From Henricia sp. BOLD:AAB3569 (lineage: Eukaryota; Echinodermata; Asteroidea; Spinulosida; Echinasteridae), in NCBI GenBank assembly GCA_037783545.1, contig JBBELK010000458.1:310001-374000 (forward strand): 64,000 nt of DNA, read 5' to 3'. This document shows, piece by piece, positions 10,502 to 22,086 of this stretch; position 1 is the stretch's first letter; each line of letters begins with the position of its first letter. Both the position numbers and the translations under genes were made by a program. The notes below the pieces were generated by a model. That model was given only the letters and a program-made list of their open reading frames with translations. It was not told where the DNA came from and ran no database searches.

Positions 10502-11129
10502 TCAGCTCCAAAATTGCGATCATACCAGACGCAGTGTTCTCCGAAAGCGTGGTCTGTTTGTGCCAAACAATTAGTGTGCCGGCACTGAGTTTTAGCTACA
10601 TTCGACAATAACTCGGTCGGTTTGAACAGGAAACAGTTCAAATTTGCAGTATACGTTTGCGTTGTAGATCTGTTTAAGCAGAAAACATGCGAAGCTTGTC
10701 TGGAAATTCCTTCAGCTCCAAAATTGCGATCATACCAGACGCAGTGTTCTCCGAAAGCGGCGTCTGTTTGTGCCAACAATTAGTGTGCCGGCACTGAGTT
10801 TTAGTTACATTTGACAATAACTCGGTCGGTTTGAACGGGAAACAGTTCAAATTTGCAGTATACGTTTGCGATGTAGTTCTGTTTAAGCAGAAAAAATGCG
10901 AAGCTTGTCTGGAAATTCCTTCAGCTCCAAAATTGCGATCATACCAGACGCAGTGTTCTCCGAAAGCAATTAGTATGCCGACACTGAGTTTTAGCTACAT
11001 TCGACAATAACTCGTTTGGTTTGAACTGGAAACAGTTGAAATTTGCAGTATACGTTTGCGATGTAGATCTGTTTAAGCAGAAAAAATGCGAAGCTTGTCT
11101 GGAAATTCCTTCAGCTCCAAAATACCGAT

Positions 11130-14100
11130 CATACCAGACGCAGTGTTCTCCGAAAGCGGGGTCTGTTTGTGCCAACAATTAGTGTGCCGGCACTGAGTTT
11201 TAGCTACATTCGACAATAACTCGGTCGGTTTGAACAGGAAACAGTTCAAATTTGCAGTATACGTTTGCGATGTAGTTCTGTTTAAGCAGAAAACATGCGA
11301 AGCTTGTCTGGAAATTCCTTCAGCTCCAAAATTGCGATCATACCAGACGCAGTGTTCTCCGAAAGCGTGGTCTGTTTGTGCCAAACAATTAGTGTGCCGG
11401 CACTGAGTTTTAGTTACATTTGACAATAACTCGGTCGGTTTGAACGGGAAACAGTTCAAATTTGCAGTATACGTTTGCGATGTAGTTCTGTTTAAGCAGA
11501 AAAAATGCGAAGCTTGTCTGGAAATTCCCTCAGCTCCAAAATTGCGATCATACCAGACGCAGTGTTCTCCGAAAGCGGGGTCTGTTTGTGCCAACAATTA
11601 GTGTGCCGGCACTGAGTTTTAGCTACATTCGACAATAACTCGGTCGGTTTGAACAGGAAACAGTTCAAATTTGCAGTATACGTTTGCGATGTAGTTCTGT
11701 TTAAGCAGAAAACATGCGAAGCTTGTCTGGAAATTCCTTCAGCTCCAAAATTGCGATCATACCAGACGCAGTGTTCTCCGAAAGCGGGGTCTGTTTGTGC
11801 CAACAATTAGTGTGCCGGCACTGAGTTTTAGCTACATTCGACAATAACTCGGCCGGTTTGAACAGGAAACAGTTCAAATTTTCAGTATACGTTTGCGATG
11901 TAGTTCTGTTTAAGCAGAAAACATGCGAAGCTTGTCTGGAAATTCCTTCAGCTCCAAAATTGCGATCATACCAGACGCAGTGTTCTCCGAAAGCGTGGTC
12001 TGTTTGTGCCAAACAATTAGTGTGCCGGCACTGAGTTTTAGTTACATTTCACAATAACTCGGTCGGTTTGAACGGGAAACAGTTCAAATTTGCAGTATAC
12101 GTTTGCGATGTAGTTCTGTTTAAGCAGAACAAATGCGAAGCTTGTCTGGAAATTCTTTCAGCTCCAAAATTTCGATCATACTAGACGCAGTGTTCTCCGA
12201 AAGCGGGGTCTGTTTGTGCCAACAATTAGTGTGCCGGCACTGAGTTTTAGCTACATTCGACAATAACTCGGTCGGTTTGAACAGGAAACAGTTCAAATTT
12301 GCAGTATACGTTTGCGTTGTAGATCTGTTTAAGCAGAAAACATGCGAAGCTTGTCTGGAAATTCCTTCAGCTCCAAAATTGCGATCATACCAGACGCAGT
12401 GTTCTCCGAAAGCGGCGTCTGTTTGTGCCAACAATTAGTGTGCCGGCACTCAGTTTTAGTTACATTTGACAATAACTCGGTCGGTTTGAACGGGAAACAG
12501 TTCAAATTTGCAGTATACGTTTGCGATGTAGTTCTGTTTAAGCAGAAAAAATGCGAAGCTTGTCTGGAAATTCCTTCAGCTCCAAAATTGCGATCATACC
12601 AGACGCAGTGTTCTCCGAAAGCAATTAGTATGCCGACACTGAGTTTTAGCTACATTCGACAATAACTCGTTCGGTTTGAACTGGAAACAGTTGAAATTTG
12701 CAGTATACGTTTGCGATGTAGATCTGTTGAAGCAGAAAAAATGCGAAGCTTGTCTGGAAATTCCTTCAGCTCCAAAATACCGATCATACCAGACGCAGTG
12801 TTCTCCGCAAGCGGGGTCTGTTTGTACCAACAATTAGTGTGCCGGCACTGAGTTTTAGCTACATTCGACAATAACTCGGTCGGTTTGAACTGGAAACAGT
12901 TCAAATTTGCAGTATACGTTTGCGTTGTAGATCTGTTTAAGCAGAAAACATGCGAAGCTTGTCTGCAAATTCCTTCAGCTCCAAAATTGCGATCATACCA
13001 GACGCAGTGTTCTGCGAAAGCGTGGTCTGTTTGTGCCAACAATTAGCATGCCGACACTGAGTTTTAGCTACATTCGACAATAACTCGGCCGGTTTGAACA
13101 GGAAACAGTTCAAATTTGCAGTATACGTTTGCGATGTAGTTCTGTTTAAGCAGAAAACATGCGAAGCTTGTCTGGAAATTCCTTCAGCTCCAAAATTGCG
13201 ATCATACCAGACGCAGTGTTCTCCGAAAGCGGGGTCTGTTTGTGCCAACAATTAGTGTGCCGGCACTGAGTTTTAGCTACATTCGACAATAACTCGTTCT
13301 GTTTGAAATGGAAACAGTTCAAATTTGCAGTATACGTTTGCGATGTAGATCTGTTTAAGCAGACAAAATGCGAAGCTTGTCTGGAAATTCCTTCAGCTCC
13401 AAAATTGCGATCATACCAGACGCAGTGTTCTCCGAAAGCGGGGTCTGTTTGTGCCAACAATTAGTGTGCCGGCACTGAGTTTTAGCTACATTCGACAATA
13501 ACTCGGTCGGTTTGAACAGGAAACAGTTCAAATTTGCAGTATACGTTTGCGATGTAGTTCTGTTTAAGCAGAAAACATGCGAAGCTTGTCTGGAAATTCC
13601 TTCAGCTCCAAAATTGCGATCATACCAGACGCAGTGTTCTCCGAAAGCGTGGTCTGTTTGTGCCAAACAATTAGTGTGCCGGCACTGAGTTTTAGTTACA
13701 TTTGACAATAACTCGGTCGGTTTGAACGGGAAACAGTTCAAATTTGCAGTATACGTTTGCGATGTAGTTCTGTTTAAGCAGAAAAAATGCGAAGCTTGTC
13801 TGGAAATTCCCTCAGCTCCAAAATTGCGATCATACCAGACGCAGTGTTCTCCGAAAGCGGGGTCTGTTTGTGCCAACAATTAGTGTGCCGGCACTGAGTT
13901 TTAGCTACATTCGACAATAACTCGGTCGGTTTGAACAGGAAACAGTTCAAATTTGCAGTATACGTTTGCGATGTAGTTCTGTTTAAGCAGAAAACATGCG
14001 AAGCTTGTCTGGAAATTCCTTCAGCTCCAAAATTTCGATCATACCAGACGCAGTGTTCTCCGAAAGCGGGGTCTGTTTGTGCCAACAATTAGTGTGCCGG

Positions 14101-15470
14101 CACTGAGTTTTAGCTACATTCGACAATAACTCGGCCGGTTTGAACAGGAAACAGTTCAAATTTGCAGTATACGTTTGCGATGTAGTTCTGTTTAAGCAGA
14201 AAACATGCGAAGCTTGTCTGGAAATTCCTTCAGCTCCAAAATTGCGATCATACCAGACGCAGTGTTCTCCGAAAGCGTGGTCTGTTTGTGCCAAACAATT
14301 AGTGTGCCGGCACTGAGTTTTAGTTACATTTCACAATAACTCGGTCGGTTTGAACGGGAAACAGTTCAAATTTGCAGTATACGTTTGCGATGTAGTTCTG
14401 TTTAAGCAGAACAAATGCGAAGCTTGTCTGGAAATTCTTTCAGCTCCAAAATTTCGATCATACTAGACGCAGTGTTCTCCGAAAGCGGGGTCTGTTTGTG
14501 CCAACAATTAGTGTGCCGGCACTGAGTTTTAGCTACATTCGACAATAACTCGGTCGGTTTGAACAGGAAACAGTTCAAATTTGCAGTATACATTTTGCGT
14601 TGTAGATCTGTTTAAGCAGAAAAAATGCGAAGCTTGTCTGGAAATTCCTTCAGCTCCAAAATTGCGATTATACCAGACGCAGTGTTCTCCGAAAGCAATT
14701 AGTATGCCGACACTGAGTTTTAGCTATATTCGACAATAACTCGTTCGGTTTGAACTGGAAACAGTTGAAATTTGCAGTATACGTTTGCGATGTAGATCTG
14801 TTGAAGCAGAAAAAATGCGAAGCTTGTCTGGAAATTCCTTCAGCTCCAAAATACCGATCATACCAGACGCAGTGTTCTCCGCAAGCGGGGTCTGTTTGTA
14901 CCAACAATTAGTGTGCCGGCACTGAGTTTTAGCTACATTCGACAATAACTCGGTCGGTTTGAACTGGAAACAGTTCAAATTTGCAGTATACGTTTGCGTT
15001 GTAGATCTGTTTAAGCAGAAAACATGCGAAGCTTGTCTGCAAATTCCTCCAGCTCCAAAATTGCGATCATACCAGACGCAGTGTTCTGCGAAAGCGTGGT
15101 CTGTTTGTGCCAACAATTAGCATGCCGACACTGAGTTTTAGCTACATTCGACAATAACTCGGCCGGTTTGAACAGGAAACAGTTCAAATTTGCAGTATAC
15201 GTTTGCGATGTAGTTCTGTTTAAGCAGAAAACATGCGAAGCTTGTCTGGAAATTCCTTCAGCTCCAAAATTGCGATCATACCAGACGCAGTGTTCTCCGA
15301 AAGCGGGGTCTGTTTGTGCCAACAATTAGTGTGCCGGCACTGAGTTTTAGCTACATTCGACAATAACTCGTTCTGTTTGAACTGGAAACAGTTCAAATTT
15401 GCAGTATACGTTTGCGATGTAGATCTGTATAAGCAGACAAAATGCGAAGCTTGTCTGGAAATTCCTTCAG
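11130..15470. repeat. 2282-bp HOR, tandem copies with one unit lost at 14.59 kb
   Basis: Copy 1 is about 11130-13411 (eleven units: eight of 209, two of 210, one of 190 bp). Copy 2 starts near 13412 and follows it at offset 2282 until 14591, then continues at offset 2074 to about 15470. The 208-bp shift equals one missing unit, marked by the irregular text TATACATTTTGCG. The block at 11803-13403 is itself a copy of 8285-9885 (offset 3518). Confidence 0.82.
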
Positions 15471-15655
15471 CTCCAAACTTTCGATCATACCAGACGCAGT
15501 GTTCTCCGAAAGCGGGGTCTGTTTGTGCCAACAATTAGTGTGCCGGCACTGAGTTTTAGCTACATTCGACAATAACTCGGTCGGTTTGAACAGGAAACAG
15601 TTCAAATTTGCAGTATACGTTTGCGATGTAGTTCTGTTTAAGCAGAAAAAATGCG

Positions 15656-15839
15656 AAGCTTGTCTGGAAATTCCTTCAGCTCCAAAATTGCGAAAGCGGC
15701 GTCTGTTTGTGCCAACAATTAGTGTGCCGGCACTGAGTTTTAGCTACATTCGACAATAACTCGGTCGGTTTGAACAGGAAACAGTTCAAATTTGCAGTAT
15801 ACGTTTGCGTTGTAGATCTGTTTAAGCAGAAAACATGCG
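15656..15839. repeat. 184-bp monomer class (25-bp deletion), first of seven
   Basis: HindIII spacing is 184 bp. Twenty-five bases are missing after ATTGCGA, so the unit reads ATTGCGAAAGCGGCG. A 3-bp CGA flanks the deleted segment on both sides in full-length units, so a microhomology-type or slippage deletion is possible. The junction occurs at 15691, 18158, 21650, 23698, 28849, 33406 and 37735 and nowhere else, so this class is confined to the middle of the window. Confidence 0.93.
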
Positions 15840-16127
15840 AAGCTTGTCTGGAAATTCCTTCAGCTCCAAACTTTCGATCATACCAGACGCAGTGTTCTCC
15901 GAAAGCGGGGTCTGTTTGTGCCAACAATTAGTGTGCCGGCACTGAGTTTTAGCTACATTCGACAATAACTCGGCTGGTTTGAACAGGAAACAGTTCAAAT
16001 TTGCAGTATACGTTTGCGATGTAGTTCTGTTTAAGCAGAAAAAATGCGAAGCTTGTCTGGAAATTCCTTCAGCTCCAAAATTGCGATCATACCAGACGCA
16101 GTGTTCTCCGAAAGCGGGGTCTGTTTT
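15691..16127. repeat. 184-bp/GGCTGG/T-insertion cassette, copy 1
   Basis: The deletion junction is at 15691, GGCTGG at about 15973, and the four-T insertion starts at 16124, 433 bp after the junction. Confidence 0.9.
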
Positions 16128-16258
16128 GTGCCAACAATTAGTGTGCCGGCACTGAGTTTTAGCTACATTCGACAATAACTCGGCCGGTTTGAACAGGAAA
16201 CAGTTCAAATTTGCAGTATACGTTTGCGATGTAGTTCTGTTTAAGCAGAAAACATGCG
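16049..16258. repeat. 210-bp monomer class with CTGTTTTG insertion, first of ten
   Basis: HindIII spacing is 210 bp because CTGTTTGTG becomes CTGTTTTGTG. The four-T run lies at 16124, 18591, 22083, 24131, 25577, 25787, 27234, 29282, 33839 and 38168. Seven of the ten sit 433 bp after a 184-bp deletion junction. The other three (25577, 25787, 27234) lie in a locally amplified stretch without that partner. Confidence 0.92.
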
Positions 16259-18157
16259 AAGCTTGTCTGGAAATTCCTTCAGCTCCAAAATTGCGATCAT
16301 ACCAGACGCAGTGTTCTCCGAAAGCGGGGTCTGTTTGTGCCAACAATTAGTGTGCCGGCACTGAGTTTTAGCTACATTCGACAATAACTCGGCCGGTTTG
16401 AACAGGAAACAGTTCAAATTTGCAGTATACGTTTGCGATGTAGTTCTGTTTAAGCAGAAAACATGCGAAGCTTGTCTGGAAATTCCTTCAGCTCCAAAAT
16501 TGCGATCATACCAGACGCAGTGTTCTCCGAAAGCGTGGTCTGTTTGTGCCAAACAATTAGTGTGCCGGCACTGAGTTTTAGTTACATTTCACAATAACTC
16601 GGTCGGTTTGAACGGGAAACAGTTCAAATTTGCAGTATACGTTTGCGATGTAGTTCTGTTTAAGCAGAACAAATGCGAAGCTTGTCTGGAAATTCTTTCA
16701 GCTCCAAAATTTCGATCATACTAGACGCAGTGTTCTCCGAAAGCGGGGTCTGTTTGTGCCAACAATTAGTGTGCCGGCACTGAGTTTTAGCTACATTCGA
16801 CAATAACTCGGTCGGTTTGAACAGGAAAACGGTTCAAATTTGCAGTATACGTTTGCGTTGTAGATCTGTTTAAGCAGAAAACATGCGAAGCTTGTCTGGA
16901 AATTCCTTCAGCTCCAAAATTGCGATCATACCAGACGCAGTGTTCTCCGAAAGCGGCGTCTGTTTGTGCCAACAATTAGTGTGCCGGCACTGAGTTTTAG
17001 TTACATTTGACAATAACTCGGTCGGTTTGAACGGGAAACAGTTCAAATTTGCAGTATACGTTTGCGATGTAGTTCTGTTTAAGCAGAAAAAATGCGAAGC
17101 TTGTCTGGAAATTCCTTCAGCTCCAAAATTGCGATCATACCAGACGCAGTGTTCTCCGAAAGCAATTAGTATGCCGACACTGAGTTTTAGCTACATTCGA
17201 CAATAACTCGTTCGGTTTGAACTGGAAACAGTTGAAATTTGCAGTATACGTTTGCGATGTAGATCTGTTGAAGCAGAAAAAATGCGAAGCTTGTCTGGAA
17301 ATTCCTTCAGCTCCAAAATACCGATCATACCAGACGCAGTGTTCTCCGCAAGCGGGGTCTGTTTGTACCAACAATTAGTGTGCCGGCACTGAGTTTTAGC
17401 TACATTCGACAATAACTCGGTCGGTTTGAACAGGAAACAGTTCAAATTTGCAGTATACGTTTGCGATGTAGTTCTGTTTAAGCAGAAAAAATGCGAAGCT
17501 TGTCTGGAAATTCCTTCAGCTCCAAAATACCGATCATACCAGACGCAGTGTTCTCCGCAAGCGGGGTCTGTTTGTACCAACAATTAGTGTGCCGGCACTG
17601 AGTTTTAGCTACATTCGACAATAACTCGGTCGGTTTGAACCGGAAACAGTTCAAATTTGCAGTATACGTTTGCGATGTAGTTCTGTTTAAGCAGAAAACA
17701 TGCGAAGCTTGTCTGGAAATTCCTTCAGCTCCAAAATTGCGATCATACCAGACGCAGTGTTCTCCGAAAGCGGGGTCTGTTTGTGCCAACAATTAGTGTG
17801 CCGGCACTGAGTTTTAGCTACATTCGACAATAACTCGTTCTGTTTGAACTGGAAACAGTTCAAATTTGCAGTATACGTTTGCGATGTAGATCTGTTTAAG
17901 CAGACAAAATGCGAAGCTTGTCTGGAAATTCCTTCAGCTCCAAACTTTCGATCATACCAGACGCAGTGTTCTCCGAAAGCGGGGTCTGTTTGTGCCAACA
18001 ATTAGTGTGCCGGCACTGAGTTTTAGCTACATTCGACAATAACTCGGTCGGTTTGAACAGGAAACAGTTCAAATTTGCAGTATACGTTTGCGATGTAGTT
18101 CTGTTTAAGCAGAAAAAATGCGAAGCTTGTCTGGAAATTCCTTCAGCTCCAAAATTG

Positions 18158-18594
18158 CGAAAGCGGCGTCTGTTTGTGCCAACAATTAGTGTGCCGGCAC
18201 TGAGTTTTAGCTACATTCGACAATAACTCGGTCGGTTTGAACAGGAAACAGTTCAAATTTGCAGTATACGTTTGCGTTGTAGATCTGTTTAAGCAGAAAA
18301 CATGCGAAGCTTGTCTGGAAATTCCTTCAGCTCCAAACTTTCGATCATACCAGACGCAGTGTTCTCCGAAAGCGGGGTCTGTTTGTGCCAACAATTAGTG
18401 TGCCGGCACTGAGTTTTAGCTACATTCGACAATAACTCGGCTGGTTTGAACAGGAAACAGTTCAAATTTGCAGTATACGTTTGCGATGTAGTTCTGTTTA
18501 AGCAGAAAAAATGCGAAGCTTGTCTGGAAATTCCTTCAGCTCCAAAATTGCGATCATACCAGACGCAGTGTTCTCCGAAAGCGGGGTCTGTTTT
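18158..18594. repeat. 184-bp/GGCTGG/T-insertion cassette, copy 2
   Basis: Same three markers in the same order; junction 18158, GGCTGG at about 18440, four-T run at 18591. Confidence 0.9.
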
Positions 18595-21500
18595 GTGCCA
18601 ACAATTAGTGTGCCGGCACTGAGTTTTAGCTACATTCGACAATAACTCGGCCGGTTTGAACAGGAAACAGTTCAAATTTGCAGTATACGTTTGCGATGTA
18701 GTTCTGTTTAAGCAGAAAACATGCGAAGCTTGTCTGGAAATTCCTTCAGCTCCAAAATTGCGATCATACCAGACGCAGTGTTCTCCGAAAGCGGGGTCTG
18801 TTTGTGCCAACAATTAGTGTGCCGGCACTGAGTTTTAGCTACATTCGACAATAACTCGGCCGGTTTGAACAGGAAACAGTTCAAATTTGCAGTATACGTT
18901 TGCGATGTAGTTCTGTTTAAGCAGAAAACATGCGAAGCTTGTCTGGAAATTCCTTCAGCTCCAAAATTGCGATCATACCAGACGCAGTGTTCTCCGAAAG
19001 CGTGGTCTGTTTGTGCCAAACAATTAGTGTGCCGGCACTGAGTTTTAGTTACATTTCACAATAACTCGGTCGGTTTGAACGGGAAACAGTTCAAATTTGC
19101 AGTATACGTTTGCGATGTAGTTCTGTTTAAGCAGAACAAATGCGAAGCTTGTCTGGAAATTCTTTCAGCTCCAAAATTTCGATCATACTAGACGCAGTGT
19201 TCTCCGAAAGCGGGGTCTGTTTGTGCCAACAATTAGTGTGCCGGCACTGAGTTTTAGCTACATTCGACAATAACTCGGTCGGTTTGAACAGGAAACAGTT
19301 CAAATTTGCAGTATACGTTTGCGTTGTAGATCTGTTTAAGCAGAAAACATGCGAAGCTTGTCTGGAAATTCCTTCAGCTCCAAAATTGCGATCATACCAG
19401 ACGCAGTGTTCTCCGAAAGCGGCGTCTGTTTGTGCCAACAATTAGTGTGCCGGCACTGAGTTTTAGTTACATTTGACAATAACTCGGTCGGTTTGAACGG
19501 GAAACAGTTCAAATTTGCAGTATACGTTTGCGATGTAGTTCTGTTTAAGCAGAAAAAATGCGAAGCTTGTCTGGAAATTCCTTCAGCTCCAAAATTGCGA
19601 TCATACCAGACGCAGTGTTCTCCGAAAGCAATTAGTATGCCGACACTGAGTTTTAGCTACATTCGACAATAACTCGTTCGGTTTGAACTGGAAACAGTTG
19701 AAATTTGCAGTATACGTTTGCGATGTAGATCTGTTGAAGCAGAAAAAATGCGAAGCTTGTCTGGAAATTCCTTCAGCTCCAAAATACCGATCATACCAGA
19801 CGCAGTGTTCTCCGCAAGCGGGGTCTGTTTGTACCAACAATTAGTGTGCCGGCACTGAGTTTTAGCTACATTCGACAATAACTCGGTCGGTTTGAACTGG
19901 AAACAGTTCAAATTTGCAGTATACGTTTGCGTTGTAGATCTGTTTAAGCAGAAAACATGCGAAGCTTGTCTGCAAATTCCTTCAGCTCCAAAATTGCGAT
20001 CATACCAGACGCAGTGTTCTGCGAAAGCGTGGTCTGTTTGTGCCAACAATTAGCATGCCGACACTGAGTTTTAGCTACATTCGACAATAACTCGGCCGGT
20101 TTGAACAGGAAACAGTTCAAATTTGCAGTATACGTTTGCGATGTAGTTCTGTTTAAGCAGAAAACATGCGAAGCTTGTCTGGAAATTCCTTCAGCTCCAA
20201 AATTGCGATCATACCAGACGCAGTGTTCTCCGAAAGCGGGGTCTGTTTGTGCCAACAATTAGTGTGCCGGCACTGAGTTTTAGCTACATTCGACAATAAC
20301 TCGTTCTGTTTGAACTGGAAACAGTTCAAATTTGCAGTATACGTTTGCGATGTAGATCTGTTTAAGCAGACAAAATGCGAAGCTTGTCTGGAAATTCCTT
20401 CAGCTCCAAACTTTCGATCATACCAGACGCAGTGTTCTCCGAAAGCGGGGTCTGTTTGTGCCAACAATTAGTGTGCCGGCACTGAGTTTTAGTTACATTT
20501 GACAATAACTCGGTCGGTTTGAACGGGAAACAGTTCAAATTTGCAGTATACGTTTGCGATGTAGTTCTGTTTAAGCAGAAAACATGCGAAGCTTGTCTGG
20601 AAATTCCTTCAGCTCCAAAATTGCGATCATACCAGACGCAGTGTTCTCCGAAAGCGGGGTCTGTTTGTGCCAACAATTAGTGTGCCGGCACTGAGTTTTA
20701 GCTACATTCGACAATAACTCGGCCGGTTTGAACAGGAAACAGTTCAAATTTGCAGTATACGTTTGCGTTGTAGATCTGTTTAAGCAGAAAACATGCGAAG
20801 CTTGTCTGGAAATTCCTTCAGCTCCAAAATTGCGATCATACCAGACACAGTGTTCTCCGAAAGCGGCGTCTGTTTGTGCCAACAATTAGTGTGCCGGCAC
20901 TGAGTTTTAGTTACATTTGACAATAACTCGGTCGGTTTGAACGGGAAACAGTTCAAATTTGCAGTATACGTTTGCGATGTAGTTCTGTTTAAGCAGAAAA
21001 AATGCGAAGCTTGTCTGGAAATTCCTTCAGCTCCAAAATTGCGATTATACCAGACGCAGTGTTCTCCGAAAGCAATTAGTATGCCGACACTGAGTTTTAG
21101 CTACATTCGACAATAACTCGTTCGGTTTGAACTGGAAACAGTTGAAATTTGCAGTATACGTTTGCGATGTAGATCTGTTGAAGCAGAAAAAATGCGAAGC
21201 TTGTCTGGAAATTCCTTCAGCTCCAAAATACCGATCATACCAGACGCAGTGTTCTCCGCAAGCGGGGTCTGTTTGTACCAACAATTAGTGTGCCGGCACT
21301 GAGTTTTAGCTACATTCGACAATAACTCGGTCGGTTTGAACTGGAAACAGTTCAAATTTGCAGTATACGTTTGCGTTGTAGATCTGTTTAAGCAGAAAAC
21401 ATGCGAAGCTTGTCTGCAAATTCCTCCAGCTCCAAAATTGCGATCATACCAGACGCAGTGTTCTGCGAAAGCGTGGTCTGTTTGTGCCAACAATTAGCAT

Positions 21501-21649
21501 GCCGACACTGAGTTTTAGCTACATTCGACAATAACTCGGCCGGTTTGAACAGGAAACAGTTCAAATTTGCAGTATACGTTTGCGATGTAGTTCTGTTTAA
21601 GCAGAAAACATGCGAAGCTTGTCTGGAAATTCCTTCAGCTCCAAAATTG

Positions 21650-22086
21650 CGAAAGCGGCGTCTGTTTGTGCCAACAATTAGTGTGCCGGCACTGAGTTTT
21701 AGCTACATTCGACAATAACTCGGTCGGTTTGAACAGGAAACAGTTCAAATTTGCAGTATACGTTTGCGTTGTAGATCTGTTTAAGCAGAAAACATGCGAA
21801 GCTTGTCTGGAAATTCCTTCAGCTCCAAACTTTCGATCATACCAGACGCAGTGTTCTCCGAAAGCGGGGTCTGTTTGTGCCAACAATTAGTGTGCCGGCA
21901 CTGAGTTTTAGCTACATTCGACAATAACTCGGCTGGTTTGAACAGGAAACAGTTCAAATTTGCAGTATACGTTTGCGATGTAGTTCTGTTTAAGCAGAAA
22001 AAATGCGAAGCTTGTCTGGAAATTCCTTCAGCTCCAAAATTGCGATCATACCAGACGCAGTGTTCTCCGAAAGCGGGGTCTGTTTT
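21650..22086. repeat. 184-bp/GGCTGG/T-insertion cassette, copy 3
   Basis: Junction 21650, GGCTGG at about 21932, four-T run at 22083. The unit before the junction has AAAACATGCG, whereas copies 1 and 2 have AAAAAATGCG there. Confidence 0.9.

Larger units (their letters stand above)
14640..19560. repeat. 2467-bp HOR, two tandem copies
   Basis: Copy 1 is about 14640-17100 and copy 2 about 17100-19560. The 184-bp junctions (15691/18158), GGCTGG markers (15973/18440) and T insertions (16124/18591) all match at 2467 bp. After a 1-bp insertion in copy 1 near 16828 (GGAAAACGGTTC) the offset becomes 2466. In copy 2 the stretch about 17400-17680 has been replaced by other unit types carrying CCGCAAGC and GAACCGG. 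Confidence 0.8.
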
